Translations under genes and position numbers: made by a program
The notes under the pieces: model-generated
Seen by the model: only the letters and a program-made list of their open reading frames with translations
The model's database searches: none
Told to the model about the DNA's origin: nothing
Assembly: GCF_039523735.1 (NCBI RefSeq)
Contig: NZ_BAAAFW010000017.1
Span: 62,001-126,000 of the forward strand
Direction of reading: 5' to 3'
Length of the DNA: 64,000 nt
Source of the DNA: Tatumella punctata
GTDB taxonomy: Bacteria; Pseudomonadota; Gammaproteobacteria; Enterobacterales; Enterobacteriaceae
In this document: one piece after another, positions 18,437 through 27,401 of the stretch
How positions within the stretch are numbered: the first letter of the stretch is position 1
Layout of the letters: every line of letters starts with the position of its first letter

Positions 18437-18679
18437 AGTGTTCCATCGGTAAAAAATCTGCGCCGCTATTTTTGCGACTCCCCCGCACCATGTAAAGCCC
18501 GCAGGGAAAAATATTCTCCGCCGGCTTCCGCGAACAGGGAGCTATCCGACTGCTGACGTCCGGCAGCCTTTCACGTATACTGCCCGACTCAATTTCGATT
18601 ACTGCCCCTTACGTATTGAAAACCGGCAACCAGTGGTTGGCCGTGCACGGGGGTGTTAACAGCTTATAAAGGTAATTCG

Positions 18680-20410
18680 GTGAATATTCAGGCTATTCTT
18701 TCAGAAAAAATCAGTCAGGCAATGATCTCAGCTGGCGCTCCGGCCGACTGCGAAGCGCAGGTACGTCAGTCTGCCAAAGCACAGTTTGGCGACTATCAGG
18801 CCAACGGCATTATGGCTGTTGCCAAAAAAATGGGTCAGGCACCGCGACAACTGGCCGAGCAGGTGCTTAACCGCCTTGATCTGAAAGGAATTGCCAGCAA
18901 AACCGAAATTGCCGGTCCCGGCTTTATTAATATTTTCCTCGACCCGCAGTGGCTGGCTGCCCGGGCCGAACAGGCACTGGCGTCAGACAGTCTGAATATC
19001 TCGCCGGTAGCACCACAGACTATCGTGGTCGACTATTCGGCACCAAATGTGGCAAAAGAGATGCATGTGGGTCACTTGCGTTCCACGATTATCGGCGATG
19101 CTTCGGTTCGCACCCTGGAGTTTCTCGGACACAAGGTTATCCGTGCTAACCATATCGGCGACTGGGGTACCCAGTTCGGCATGTTAATTGCCTTCCTGGA
19201 GAAAAAACAACAGGAACAACAGACTGAGATCGCCCTGTCTGACCTGGAAGCCTTTTACCGTGAAGCAAAACAGCTTTATGACCAGGATGAGGCATTCGCT
19301 GCGCGGGCCCGCAGCTATGTGGTGAAATTACAGAGCGGTGACCAGTACTGTGCGCAGATGTGGAAGAAACTGGTGGATATCACCATGGCGCAGAACCAGT
19401 ACAACTATGACCGTCTGAATGTCAGCCTGACACGTGACGATGTGATGGGTGAAAGCCTGTATAACTCTATGTTACCGGGCATTGTTGCTGATCTGGAACA
19501 AAAAGGCCTCGCGGTAGAAAGCGAAGGTGCCGTTGTCGTTTACCTGGATGAGTACAGGAATAAAGAAGGTGAACCTATGGGGGTGATCATCCGTAAAAAG
19601 GATGGCGGCTACCTGTACACCACCACCGATATTGCCTGTGCAAAATACCGTTATGAAACCCTGAAAGCCGATCGTGTGCTGTATTACATTGATTCACGTC
19701 AGCACCAGCACCTGATGCAGGCGTGGACTATCGTCCGTAAAGCCGGCTATGTCCCGGACAGCGTCCCGCTGGAACACCATATGTTTGGTATGATGCTGGG
19801 TAAAGACGGGCGTCCGTTTAAAACCCGTGCCGGTGGCACCATTAAACTGGCCGATCTGCTGGATGAAGCCCACGAACGTGCGCTGAAACTGGTCAGTGAT
19901 AAAAATCCGGAGATGTCTGCACAGGAGCTGCAGCAGCTGGCCGAGGTTATCGGTATTGGTGCAGTAAAATATGCTGACCTGTCCAAAAGCCGTACCACGG
20001 ATTATATTTTCGACTGGGACAATATGCTGGCTTTCGAAGGTAATACGGCACCTTATCTGCTGTACGCTTACACCCGCGTATTATCCGTTTTCCGTAAAGC
20101 CGGAATCAGCGAACAGACAACAGAAGGCAGTATCATCCTCAGCCAGCCACGTGAAGCAGCACTGGCAACTCGCTTATTGCAGTTTGAAGAAACCATCCTG
20201 CAGGTCGCCCGCGAAGGTACGCCTCACGTAATGTGTGCTTACTTATATGAGCTGGCCGTATTGTTCTCCGGTTTCTATGAGCACTGCCCGATTCTGGCCG
20301 CTGAGGATGACGCCACCCGCCATAGCCGTCTGAAACTGGCCAGCCTGACAGCCAGAACCCTGAAATGTGGTCTGGACACCCTCGGAATTAACACCGTCGA
20401 ACGTATGTGA
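18680..20410 (+). CDS. argS: Arginyl-tRNA synthetase
   Basis: Charges tRNA-Arg; class I synthetase of 576 residues (E. coli 577). The start is the GTG at 18680 (MNIQAILSEK), with AAAGG at 18668-18672 seven bases ahead; an upstream frame from 18653 has no family support. The HIGH-type motif is APNVAKEMHVGH, and the C-terminal anticodon-binding domain ends in ERM as in E. coli. Divergent from yecM, convergent with flhE. Confidence 0.96.
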   Translation: MNIQAILSEKISQAMISAGAPADCEAQVRQSAKAQFGDYQANGIMAVAKKMGQAPRQLAEQVLNRLDLKGIASKTEIAGPGFINIFLDPQWLAARAEQALASDSLNISPVAPQTIVVDYSAPNVAKEMHVGHLRSTIIGDASVRTLEFLGHKVIRANHIGDWGTQFGMLIAFLEKKQQEQQTEIALSDLEAFYREAKQLYDQDEAFAARARSYVVKLQSGDQYCAQMWKKLVDITMAQNQYNYDRLNVSLTRDDVMGESLYNSMLPGIVADLEQKGLAVESEGAVVVYLDEYRNKEGEPMGVIIRKKDGGYLYTTTDIACAKYRYETLKADRVLYYIDSRQHQHLMQAWTIVRKAGYVPDSVPLEHHMFGMMLGKDGRPFKTRAGGTIKLADLLDEAHERALKLVSDKNPEMSAQELQQLAEVIGIGAVKYADLSKSRTTDYIFDWDNMLAFEGNTAPYLLYAYTRVLSVFRKAGISEQTTEGSIILSQPREAALATRLLQFEETILQVAREGTPHVMCAYLYELAVLFSGFYEHCPILAAEDDATRHSRLKLASLTARTLKCGLDTLGINTVERM

Positions 20411-20529
20411 TTTTCCTGACCGGAGCCCTCCTCCGGTATGGCGGAACAGTCGCAGGACAATGCGGGCTATACTACGCTTTCCTGTTTCTGTTCTGCCAGA
20501 CGTTGCGCAACAACATAGCCCTTAACAGA

Positions 20530-20955
20530 CTAACGCACAGTATTCTGTCGCTGCCGGTAAGTGACACGAACCTCAGTGCTAACCACACGAAAACCTGCGG
20601 GGATAACCGCACTGCTTTGTATCCGGAAACGCAGATAAAACGGCCCTGTTCCGCGATCTGAGTTGAACCAGTCTCCTGCGCCCTTGCCCCCGTCCAGCGT
20701 AAAACAATCACTCCCCCGGCATAACTGAGCCTGGAATCCGGCCGGGGCCGGGTCGGTTAGCTGGTAATACCAGCCAGTGCGAAGAATATTGCCGGCGGAT
20801 GGCACAACAATATTTAGCGGGCGTGTCGTCACCCAGTGGCCGCGGCGGGTCATTGCCGGGCCCGGCAGGCTGCCACTGAGCGTGATATCAGCCGCTGGCA
20901 GCCTTACGGCCACGACCAGCAGCAGCAACAGAGAACAGCGTGAAATATACGCCAC
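20530..20955 (-). CDS. flhE: Flagellar protein FlhE
   Basis: Small periplasmic protein of the flhBAE operon, reported to prevent proton leakage through the flagellar export gate. 141 residues beginning at a GTG 3 bases after flhA, with a signal peptide of about 21 residues. A two-cysteine motif (CRGSDCF) in the mature part fits the family. Little ribosome-binding sequence is seen, so coupling to flhA is likely. Confidence 0.85.
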   Translation of the reverse strand: MAYISRCSLLLLLVVAVRLPAADITLSGSLPGPAMTRRGHWVTTRPLNIVVPSAGNILRTGWYYQLTDPAPAGFQAQLCRGSDCFTLDGGKGAGDWFNSDRGTGPFYLRFRIQSSAVIPAGFRVVSTEVRVTYRQRQNTVR

Positions 20956-20958
20956 CGG

Positions 20959-23040
20959 TTACTGGCTGCCCAGGCTGGCGGTCTGACGAATTGGCCGGTG
21001 AGTTTTTACCTCAGCAGACGACATAACGACCAGTTGCGGAAAGCTGCGACGTAAGTAACGGGAGAGCAGCTCCCGGAGCCCGGCCCGGACCACCAGCACT
21101 GGTGTCACCCCCAATCCTTCCTGGGTCTGTATCGCTTCTGCGGTTTGTGCTGTCAGGTGTTCTGCCAGCCCGGGCTCAAGGGCACCACCGGTTTGCGCCA
21201 CCTGTAATAACAGATTTTCTGTGGCCGGTTGCAGTCCAATCACCTGTATCTCATCATCTCCGGGAAAACACTGCTGAGTGATGGCCCTGCCTAACGCGAT
21301 CCGCACTGCACTGGTCAGTTGCTGGCTGTCGGCTGTTATCGGGCTATGCTCCGCCAGGGTTTCTATAATGGTGCACATATCGCGCACCGGAACCTGTTCA
21401 CCGAGTAAATTCTGTAACACCTTGTGCAGGGTCGTCAGGCTGATCAGTTCAGGAATCAGTCCTTCAGTCAGCTTTGGCATTTCACGACTGAGACGTTCCA
21501 GCAATTGCCGGGCTTCCTGACGTCCGAACAGTTCACTGGCAGACTGACTCAGCAGGTGATTGAGGTGCGTAGCCACCACTGTACTGGCCTCGACCACAGT
21601 GTACCCCTGCGTTCTGGCCTGTTCACGCAGTGCGCCGTCGATCCATACGGCCTGTAACCCAAACGCAGGGTCACGGGTGATATCACCCGGCAGTTCTCCG
21701 GTCGCTCCCCCCGGATTAATAGCAAGCCAGCGCCCGGGCCAGACATCCCCCCGACCAATCTCGACACCTTTCATCAGAATCCGGTAGCAGGATGCCGCCA
21801 GACTGAGGTTATCGCTGATATGTACCGGTGGCGGCAGAAATCCCATCGTCCGGGCAAATTTTTTGCGGATCCCGCGGATACGGCCGGGCAAATCGCCCTG
21901 ACGGGCTTCATCAACCAGCGGAATCAGCCGGTACCCGACTTCCATTGCCAGCGGATCTTCAAGGGTCACATCATCCCAGCTGACCTCAGCCGCCGGTATT
22001 GCCGGTGCCTGAGACTGTAACTGCTGTGCAGCTCCGGCCAGCTGCTGTTCGCGTCCTTTCAGCCACCAGGCCAGCAGCAGCAACGCCGCAGTAAACAGTA
22101 AAAACACCAGATTCGGCATGCCGGGCACAATCCCCAGTAATCCGAGCACCGCGGCACTTAACAACATCACCCGCGGCTGACTGAACAGCTGGGAAACCAT
22201 CTGCTCACCCACATTATTATCGGTACTGACCCGGGTCACAATCACCCCGGCAGCCGTCGAAATGACCAGCGCCGGAATCTGAGCCACCAGTCCGTCGCCA
22301 ATGGTCAGCAGGGTATAACTGGCCGCCGCCTGACCTAAATCCAGCCCGTGCTGTACAACCCCGACCAGTAATCCACCGATAATATTAATCACCATGATCA
22401 GGATCCCGGCAATGGCATCACCGCGGACAAATTTACTGGCGCCATCCATTGAACCGTAAAAATCAGCTTCCTGGGAAACATCACTGCGCCTGGTTTTTGC
22501 TTCATCCTCGCCAATCAGGCCGGCATTCAGATCCGCATCTATTGCCATCTGTTTGCCTGGCATACCGTCAAGCACAAAACGCGCACCGACTTCGGCAATA
22601 CGTCCGGCACCTTTAGTGATCACCATAAAGTTAATCACCACCAGGATCACGAACACCACAATCCCAATCGCAAAATTTCCGCCAACCAGAAAATGACCAA
22701 AAGCCTCGACCACTTTCCCCGCAGCCCCTGCCCCCGTATGCCCCTGTAATAAAATGATCCGTGTCGACGCGATATTCAGGGCCAGACGTAACAGGGTCGC
22801 GAACAATAATACGGTCGGAAATGCGGCAAATTCGAGGGTTTTACGGGTGAACATAGCCACCAGCAACACCATAACCGACAAGGCAATATTAAAAGTAAAC
22901 AGCATATCGAGCAGGAACGGGGGCAGCGGCAGTACCATCATCGCCAGGATAACCAGAATCAGTACCGGCCCTGCCAGGATCTGCCACTCCACATCACTCC
23001 AGCGTGCAGGAAGACGCAGTTTCTTTGCCAGATTATCCAT
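20959..23040 (-). CDS. flhA: Flagellar type III export gate protein FlhA
   Basis: Inner-membrane export gate with a large cytosolic ring domain that receives chaperone-substrate complexes. 693 residues (E. coli 692): about eight membrane segments in the first 330 residues, including the FHIPEP loop (GRIAEVGARFVLDGMPGKQM), then the cytosolic domain. Its start overlaps the end of flhB by 8 bases. Confidence 0.96.
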   Translation of the reverse strand: MDNLAKKLRLPARWSDVEWQILAGPVLILVILAMMVLPLPPFLLDMLFTFNIALSVMVLLVAMFTRKTLEFAAFPTVLLFATLLRLALNIASTRIILLQGHTGAGAAGKVVEAFGHFLVGGNFAIGIVVFVILVVINFMVITKGAGRIAEVGARFVLDGMPGKQMAIDADLNAGLIGEDEAKTRRSDVSQEADFYGSMDGASKFVRGDAIAGILIMVINIIGGLLVGVVQHGLDLGQAAASYTLLTIGDGLVAQIPALVISTAAGVIVTRVSTDNNVGEQMVSQLFSQPRVMLLSAAVLGLLGIVPGMPNLVFLLFTAALLLLAWWLKGREQQLAGAAQQLQSQAPAIPAAEVSWDDVTLEDPLAMEVGYRLIPLVDEARQGDLPGRIRGIRKKFARTMGFLPPPVHISDNLSLAASCYRILMKGVEIGRGDVWPGRWLAINPGGATGELPGDITRDPAFGLQAVWIDGALREQARTQGYTVVEASTVVATHLNHLLSQSASELFGRQEARQLLERLSREMPKLTEGLIPELISLTTLHKVLQNLLGEQVPVRDMCTIIETLAEHSPITADSQQLTSAVRIALGRAITQQCFPGDDEIQVIGLQPATENLLLQVAQTGGALEPGLAEHLTAQTAEAIQTQEGLGVTPVLVVRAGLRELLSRYLRRSFPQLVVMSSAEVKTHRPIRQTASLGSQ

Positions 23041-24181
23041 GGGGGGAAATGTCTCCTGTTATATCCATTTGCTGCGGCACCTCGAGATTTTTCGGTGTCA
23101 GCGGTTGACTGCCGCCGGTCGTTTTCCAGCGTCTCAGTTGCCACACCCAGGCCAGCACTTCTGCGACTGCCCCGTATAACGCGCCGGGGATATATTCACC
23201 GGGCTCCGTATGGCGATACAGGGCTCGTGCCAGCGGTGGTGCTTCCAGAGTGGGTATCCGGTGTTGCTGCGCAATCGCGCGTATCCTTTCTGCCAGCTTG
23301 TCACTGCCTTTGGCCACGACTTTAGGGGCCTGCATTTTGCCTTCCTGGTACTGTAAGGCCACTGCAAAATGTGTCGGGTTAGTCACAACAACATCCGCTT
23401 CCGCCACTGCCGACATCATCCTTTGCCGGGCTGCGGCGCGCATCTGCTGGCGTATCCGGCTTTTAAGATGCGGATCACCTTCCTGCTGTTTGTATTCATC
23501 CCGCAAATCCTGACGCGACATCCGCAGTTTTTTCTGGTAGCTGTACAACTGCCAGAAAACATCCAGCCCGGCCATTGGCAGCATGCCCAGCACTACCCAC
23601 AGTCCGCAGACCACAATCAGTGACAAACCGCGGGAGATGGCCACACCGGCAGGTAAAGTGATCAATACCAGAAACTCGTCCCAGTGCCGGTACAGATAAC
23701 TACCGGCAAGAGTGCCGGTGATCACCACTTTCAGCAGCGCTTTGGTCAGTTCTGCCACCATCTGGCCGCTAAACAGGCGTTTAACGCCGCTGAGCGGATT
23801 CATCCGGCCGGGGGAAAATTTCAGGGATTTACCGCTCAGGGACATACCGCCTATCAGTAAAGGTGAACATGCCGCCACCAGCATGATCCCGGCCATCAGC
23901 GGTGCCAGAGCAAGAACACACTGCCAGAGTAAGCTGCTGCTGTGGAGTAACGGCGTCTGATCCCGGGTAATGCGCTGGTCGAAGACAAAACCACTGCGCA
24001 TCATGCGGGTTAACGCTTCCGCCATCGATACCGCGCTGAGGCGTAATAACAGTAGTCCGGCAAATAACATTAATAATGAGGTCAGCTCCCGTGAACGGGG
24101 AATATCGCCTTCTTCACGGGCCTTTTCTATCCGCCGGCTGCTGGGGGCTTCGGTTTTATCTTCCTGATCCTGATCGGCCAC
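23033..24181 (-). CDS. flhB: Flagellar export switch protein FlhB
   Basis: Controls the switch of export substrate from rod/hook to filament proteins. 382 residues starting at GTG; four membrane helices followed by a cytosolic tail with the self-cleavage site NPTH (in VVTNPTHFAVAL, about residue 270). First gene of flhBAE; the 103-base gap to cheZ should hold its promoter. Confidence 0.95.
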   Translation of the reverse strand: MADQDQEDKTEAPSSRRIEKAREEGDIPRSRELTSLLMLFAGLLLLRLSAVSMAEALTRMMRSGFVFDQRITRDQTPLLHSSSLLWQCVLALAPLMAGIMLVAACSPLLIGGMSLSGKSLKFSPGRMNPLSGVKRLFSGQMVAELTKALLKVVITGTLAGSYLYRHWDEFLVLITLPAGVAISRGLSLIVVCGLWVVLGMLPMAGLDVFWQLYSYQKKLRMSRQDLRDEYKQQEGDPHLKSRIRQQMRAAARQRMMSAVAEADVVVTNPTHFAVALQYQEGKMQAPKVVAKGSDKLAERIRAIAQQHRIPTLEAPPLARALYRHTEPGEYIPGALYGAVAEVLAWVWQLRRWKTTGGSQPLTPKNLEVPQQMDITGDISPHG

Positions 24182-24284
24182 AACACTGCTCTGCTGATTG
24201 CTGAAAAATCAAGCATAACAGAGGCCTGTCGGATCTATCGTTCAGATATCCGGAGGAAACACCCGGTTATTCCGGGATCGGGGC

Positions 24285-24926
24285 TCAGAATCCGAGACTG
24301 TCCAGTAAGTCATCCACCTGGTCCTGGTTAGCAATAACACCGCTGGCACTGCTATCGATCTGTGGTCCGTTTAACAGACTGTCTTGCTCTGTTTTCACGG
24401 GCAGTGCCGCCTCAGGTATATTTTCCAGCAATACCATCAGTAATTGCCGCTCAATTTCCTGAATAACTTCCATCATCCGCTTAATCACCTGACCGGTAAG
24501 ATCCTGAAAATCCTGAGCCATCATAATGGCAAGCAACTGCTGGTTAGTGAAACCCGTATGTTCAGGCACTTCAGCCAGAAACTGCCGGGTATCTGTTACC
24601 AGTTGCCGTGCATCATTAAGTTCTATCGGATCGGCGAACCACAGATCCCAGCGTCCGGCCAGTGCCACAGACTGCTGTTGCAGCTGGTCCTGATGTGGCT
24701 GTGCCGCTTCGACACAACTTAACGCCCGGTCTGCAGCCTGAGCAGTCATCTGTACCACATAATCCAGCCGGTCACGGGCATCGGGGATGGCTTCTGCAGC
24801 ATCGGCTATTGCCTGTTCAAGCCCCATCGCCCGTAAATTATCCCGTAACATCCGGGCCAGAGACCCGACTTTTGTGACAATGTCACGTACAGTTTTGTCG
24901 TTATCAGGTAGCGGAATCTGGTTCAT
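24285..24926 (-). CDS. cheZ: CheY-P phosphatase CheZ
   Basis: Dephosphorylates CheY-P to reset the tumble signal. 213 residues, long helical hairpin with catalytic Gln in the FQDLTGQVIKRMM block (about residue 143), and the C-terminal CheY-binding tail DQVDDLLDSLGF identical to E. coli. Follows cheY by 9 bases. Confidence 0.95.
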   Translation of the reverse strand: MNQIPLPDNDKTVRDIVTKVGSLARMLRDNLRAMGLEQAIADAAEAIPDARDRLDYVVQMTAQAADRALSCVEAAQPHQDQLQQQSVALAGRWDLWFADPIELNDARQLVTDTRQFLAEVPEHTGFTNQQLLAIMMAQDFQDLTGQVIKRMMEVIQEIERQLLMVLLENIPEAALPVKTEQDSLLNGPQIDSSASGVIANQDQVDDLLDSLGF

Positions 24927-24935
24927 CTGTGTCCC

Positions 24936-25325
24936 CTAAATACCGAGTTTTTCAAAAATTTTATTCAGTTTTTCTTCCAGAATAGCGGCGGTAAACGGCT
25001 TAACCACATAACCGCTGGCCCCGGCCTGTGCGGCGGCAATAATATTTTCTTTTTTGGCTTCCGCGGTGACCATCAGTACCGGCATCGCCGATAATTTACC
25101 GTCCGCGCGAATACTGTGTAACAGCTCAAGCCCGTCCATATTGGGCATATTCCAGTCAGTGATCACAAACCCGAAATTTCCGGCTTGTAATTTATTCAGG
25201 GCATCCACCCCGTCTTCGGCTTCTTCTACATTGGTAAACCCCAGCTCTTTTAATAAATTACGGACAATACGCCGCATGGTATTAAAATCATCAACAACTA
25301 AAAAATGTAAGTTACTGTCCGCCAT
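24936..25325 (-). CDS. cheY: Chemotaxis response regulator CheY
   Basis: Single receiver domain, 129 residues, that binds the flagellar switch when phosphorylated. Phospho-acceptor Asp in VITDWNMPNMDG (about residue 57), acidic pair DDFN at 12-13, conserved Thr/Lys in MVTAEAKKE and VVKPF. Because it relies on CheA for phosphate, the amber codon in cheA bears directly on its use. Confidence 0.97.
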   Translation of the reverse strand: MADSNLHFLVVDDFNTMRRIVRNLLKELGFTNVEEAEDGVDALNKLQAGNFGFVITDWNMPNMDGLELLHSIRADGKLSAMPVLMVTAEAKKENIIAAAQAGASGYVVKPFTAAILEEKLNKIFEKLGI

Positions 25326-25357
25326 TGCACTTTCCTTTGTGTTCGCTACTGCTTAGA

Positions 25358-26407
25358 TTAAATACGGAGCGATTGTCCGCGGCTGATATGCGCCAGCATC
25401 TGCTGACTGATATTCTCCAGGTCGACCACTTCACAGGCCGCTTCCAGCAGAATTGCTTCGCGCGGCATGCCAAAGACCACACAGGTTGCTTCACTTTGCG
25501 CAATGGTCCAGGCTTTGGCGTTACGCATTTTCAGTAATCCGCTGGCACCGTCATTTCCCATCCCGGTGAGGATCACCCCGACTGCGTTACGTCCGGCAAA
25601 TCTGGCCACCGAATTAAACAGAACATCTACCGATGGCCGGTGGCGATTTACCGGTTCACTGTTATGCAATTTAATCTGATAATTTGCCCCGCTGCGTCCC
25701 AGTTCCATATGCATAGAACCGGGGGCAATGTAGGCAAAACCAGGCAGAACCCGCTCCCCCTCTTCCGCTTCTTTCACGGTGATTTGACAAAGCCGGTTCA
25801 GGCGTTCAGCAAAAGAATGGGTGAATCCCGGCGGCATATGCTGGGTAATAAGTACCGCCGGTGAGGCGGCAGGTAAAGGTTCCAGTACCCGGCGCAGGGC
25901 TTCAGTCCCCCCTGTCGATGCCCCAATCGCAATCAGTTTTTCACTGCTGAGGATCGGCGGCGCATTGAGAATGCCCGGAGCGCCTGACGCTGATGGCCGG
26001 TAGAGCCGGGCACGGGCAGCAATACGAATCTTCTCGGCAATCACCTGACAATAGGCCAGCATACCCTCGCGCAAACCCAGTTGCGGTTTAGTCACAAAGT
26101 CTACAGCCCCCAGTTCAAGCGCCCTGAGAGTAACCTCCGAACCTTTACCCGTCAGTGATGACACCATAATTACCGGCATTGGCCGTAAACGCATCAGCTT
26201 TTCCAGGAACTCCAGCCCGTCCATACGGGGCATTTCCACATCCAGTGTCAGCACTGTCGGGTTAAACTGTTTAATCAGCTCCCGTGCCACCAGCGGATCC
26301 GGTGCCGTCGCGACCATTTCCATATCCTGCTGGCTGTTTACAATTTCCGTCATTAGCTGGCGCATCAGAGCTGAATCATCAACACTCAGCACAGTAATTT
26401 TACTCAT
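25358..26407 (-). CDS. cheB: Chemotaxis methylesterase/deamidase CheB
   Basis: Removes methyl groups from receptor glutamates in adaptation. 349 residues: receiver domain with Asp in LTLDVEMPRMDG, linker, and catalytic domain with Ser in IGASTGGTEA, His in ITQHMPPGFT and Asp in GMGNDGASG. Overlaps cheR by 4 bases (ATGA). Confidence 0.96.
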   Translation of the reverse strand: MSKITVLSVDDSALMRQLMTEIVNSQQDMEMVATAPDPLVARELIKQFNPTVLTLDVEMPRMDGLEFLEKLMRLRPMPVIMVSSLTGKGSEVTLRALELGAVDFVTKPQLGLREGMLAYCQVIAEKIRIAARARLYRPSASGAPGILNAPPILSSEKLIAIGASTGGTEALRRVLEPLPAASPAVLITQHMPPGFTHSFAERLNRLCQITVKEAEEGERVLPGFAYIAPGSMHMELGRSGANYQIKLHNSEPVNRHRPSVDVLFNSVARFAGRNAVGVILTGMGNDGASGLLKMRNAKAWTIAQSEATCVVFGMPREAILLEAACEVVDLENISQQMLAHISRGQSLRI

Positions 26408-27276
26408 TGCCTTTCCTTAGCCAGACTGTAAACCGTCTTGCCCCGTAGCCAAAAATCCTGACTTATCTGACTGAAATTTTCAGAATGCCCCGCAAACAAG
26501 AGCCCGCCGGGTTTCAGATACCGGACCATCTGCCGCAGAATGGCCTCTTGCGTAGATTTATCAAAATAAATCATAATGTTACGACAAAATATAGCATCGC
26601 ATTTTTCCGGGAGTTTCCAGTCAGGGCTCAGTAAATTGAGCTGTGAGAACTGTACATAATGGCTCAGCTCGGGCCGCACACGAACCAGCCCCTGTTGTGC
26701 CCCTTTTCCTTTCAGAAAATAACGCTGTAACTGCTCTGCCGTCAGCATATCCAGTGACTCACGCCGATAGATCCCCTGCCTGGCTTTTTCCAGCACTCCG
26801 GTATCAATATCACTGGCAAATACCTGAAATTTACCGGGCGCCATCCCTAAAGTATCGGCCAGAGTCATAGCAATAGAATAAGGTTCTTCACCGGTAGAGG
26901 CCGCACAGCTCCAGACGCTGTAACTGCCATGCCGGCTGCGAGCGTGCTCAGCCAGTAGCGGAAAATGGTGTGCTTCACGAAAAAACGAAGTCAGATTAGT
27001 GGTCAGCGCATTAATAAACTCCTGCCATTCACTGCTGGCGGGCTGACTTTCCAGCATCGCCAGATATTGACCAAAATCGTTCATCTGTAATAACCGTAAC
27101 CGGCGCATCAGACGGTTGTAGACCATTTCCCGTTTATGTGCGGCCAGCACAATACCGGCCCGCTGATAGATAAGCTGACACAACCGCTGGAAATTGGCCT
27201 CTGACAATAACAACTTATGTGGCTGGCTGGCCGCAGGTAGCTTTTGCCGCGCCGCCGTATTGGGTAGTTTATCCAT
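26404..27276 (-). CDS. cheR: Chemotaxis receptor methyltransferase CheR
   Basis: Methylates receptor glutamates using SAM. 290 residues: helical N-terminal domain and a SAM-binding domain with VWSCAASTGEEPYS and FCRNIMIYF. Its docking target, the receptor C-terminal NWETF, is present on the receptor encoded 125 bases upstream. Confidence 0.95.
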   Translation of the reverse strand: MDKLPNTAARQKLPAASQPHKLLLSEANFQRLCQLIYQRAGIVLAAHKREMVYNRLMRRLRLLQMNDFGQYLAMLESQPASSEWQEFINALTTNLTSFFREAHHFPLLAEHARSRHGSYSVWSCAASTGEEPYSIAMTLADTLGMAPGKFQVFASDIDTGVLEKARQGIYRRESLDMLTAEQLQRYFLKGKGAQQGLVRVRPELSHYVQFSQLNLLSPDWKLPEKCDAIFCRNIMIYFDKSTQEAILRQMVRYLKPGGLLFAGHSENFSQISQDFWLRGKTVYSLAKERQ

Positions 27277-27401
27277 AGATTAACCGTAATCCTTTACATC
27301 AGCTGACAGGGCGTCTCCGGAAAATCTCTGCCGGGACCGGCAGGGGGAATTCCCCGCCAGCACTTCCCGGTGCATTCTTCCGGCCGGTAACTGTACAGGG
27401 C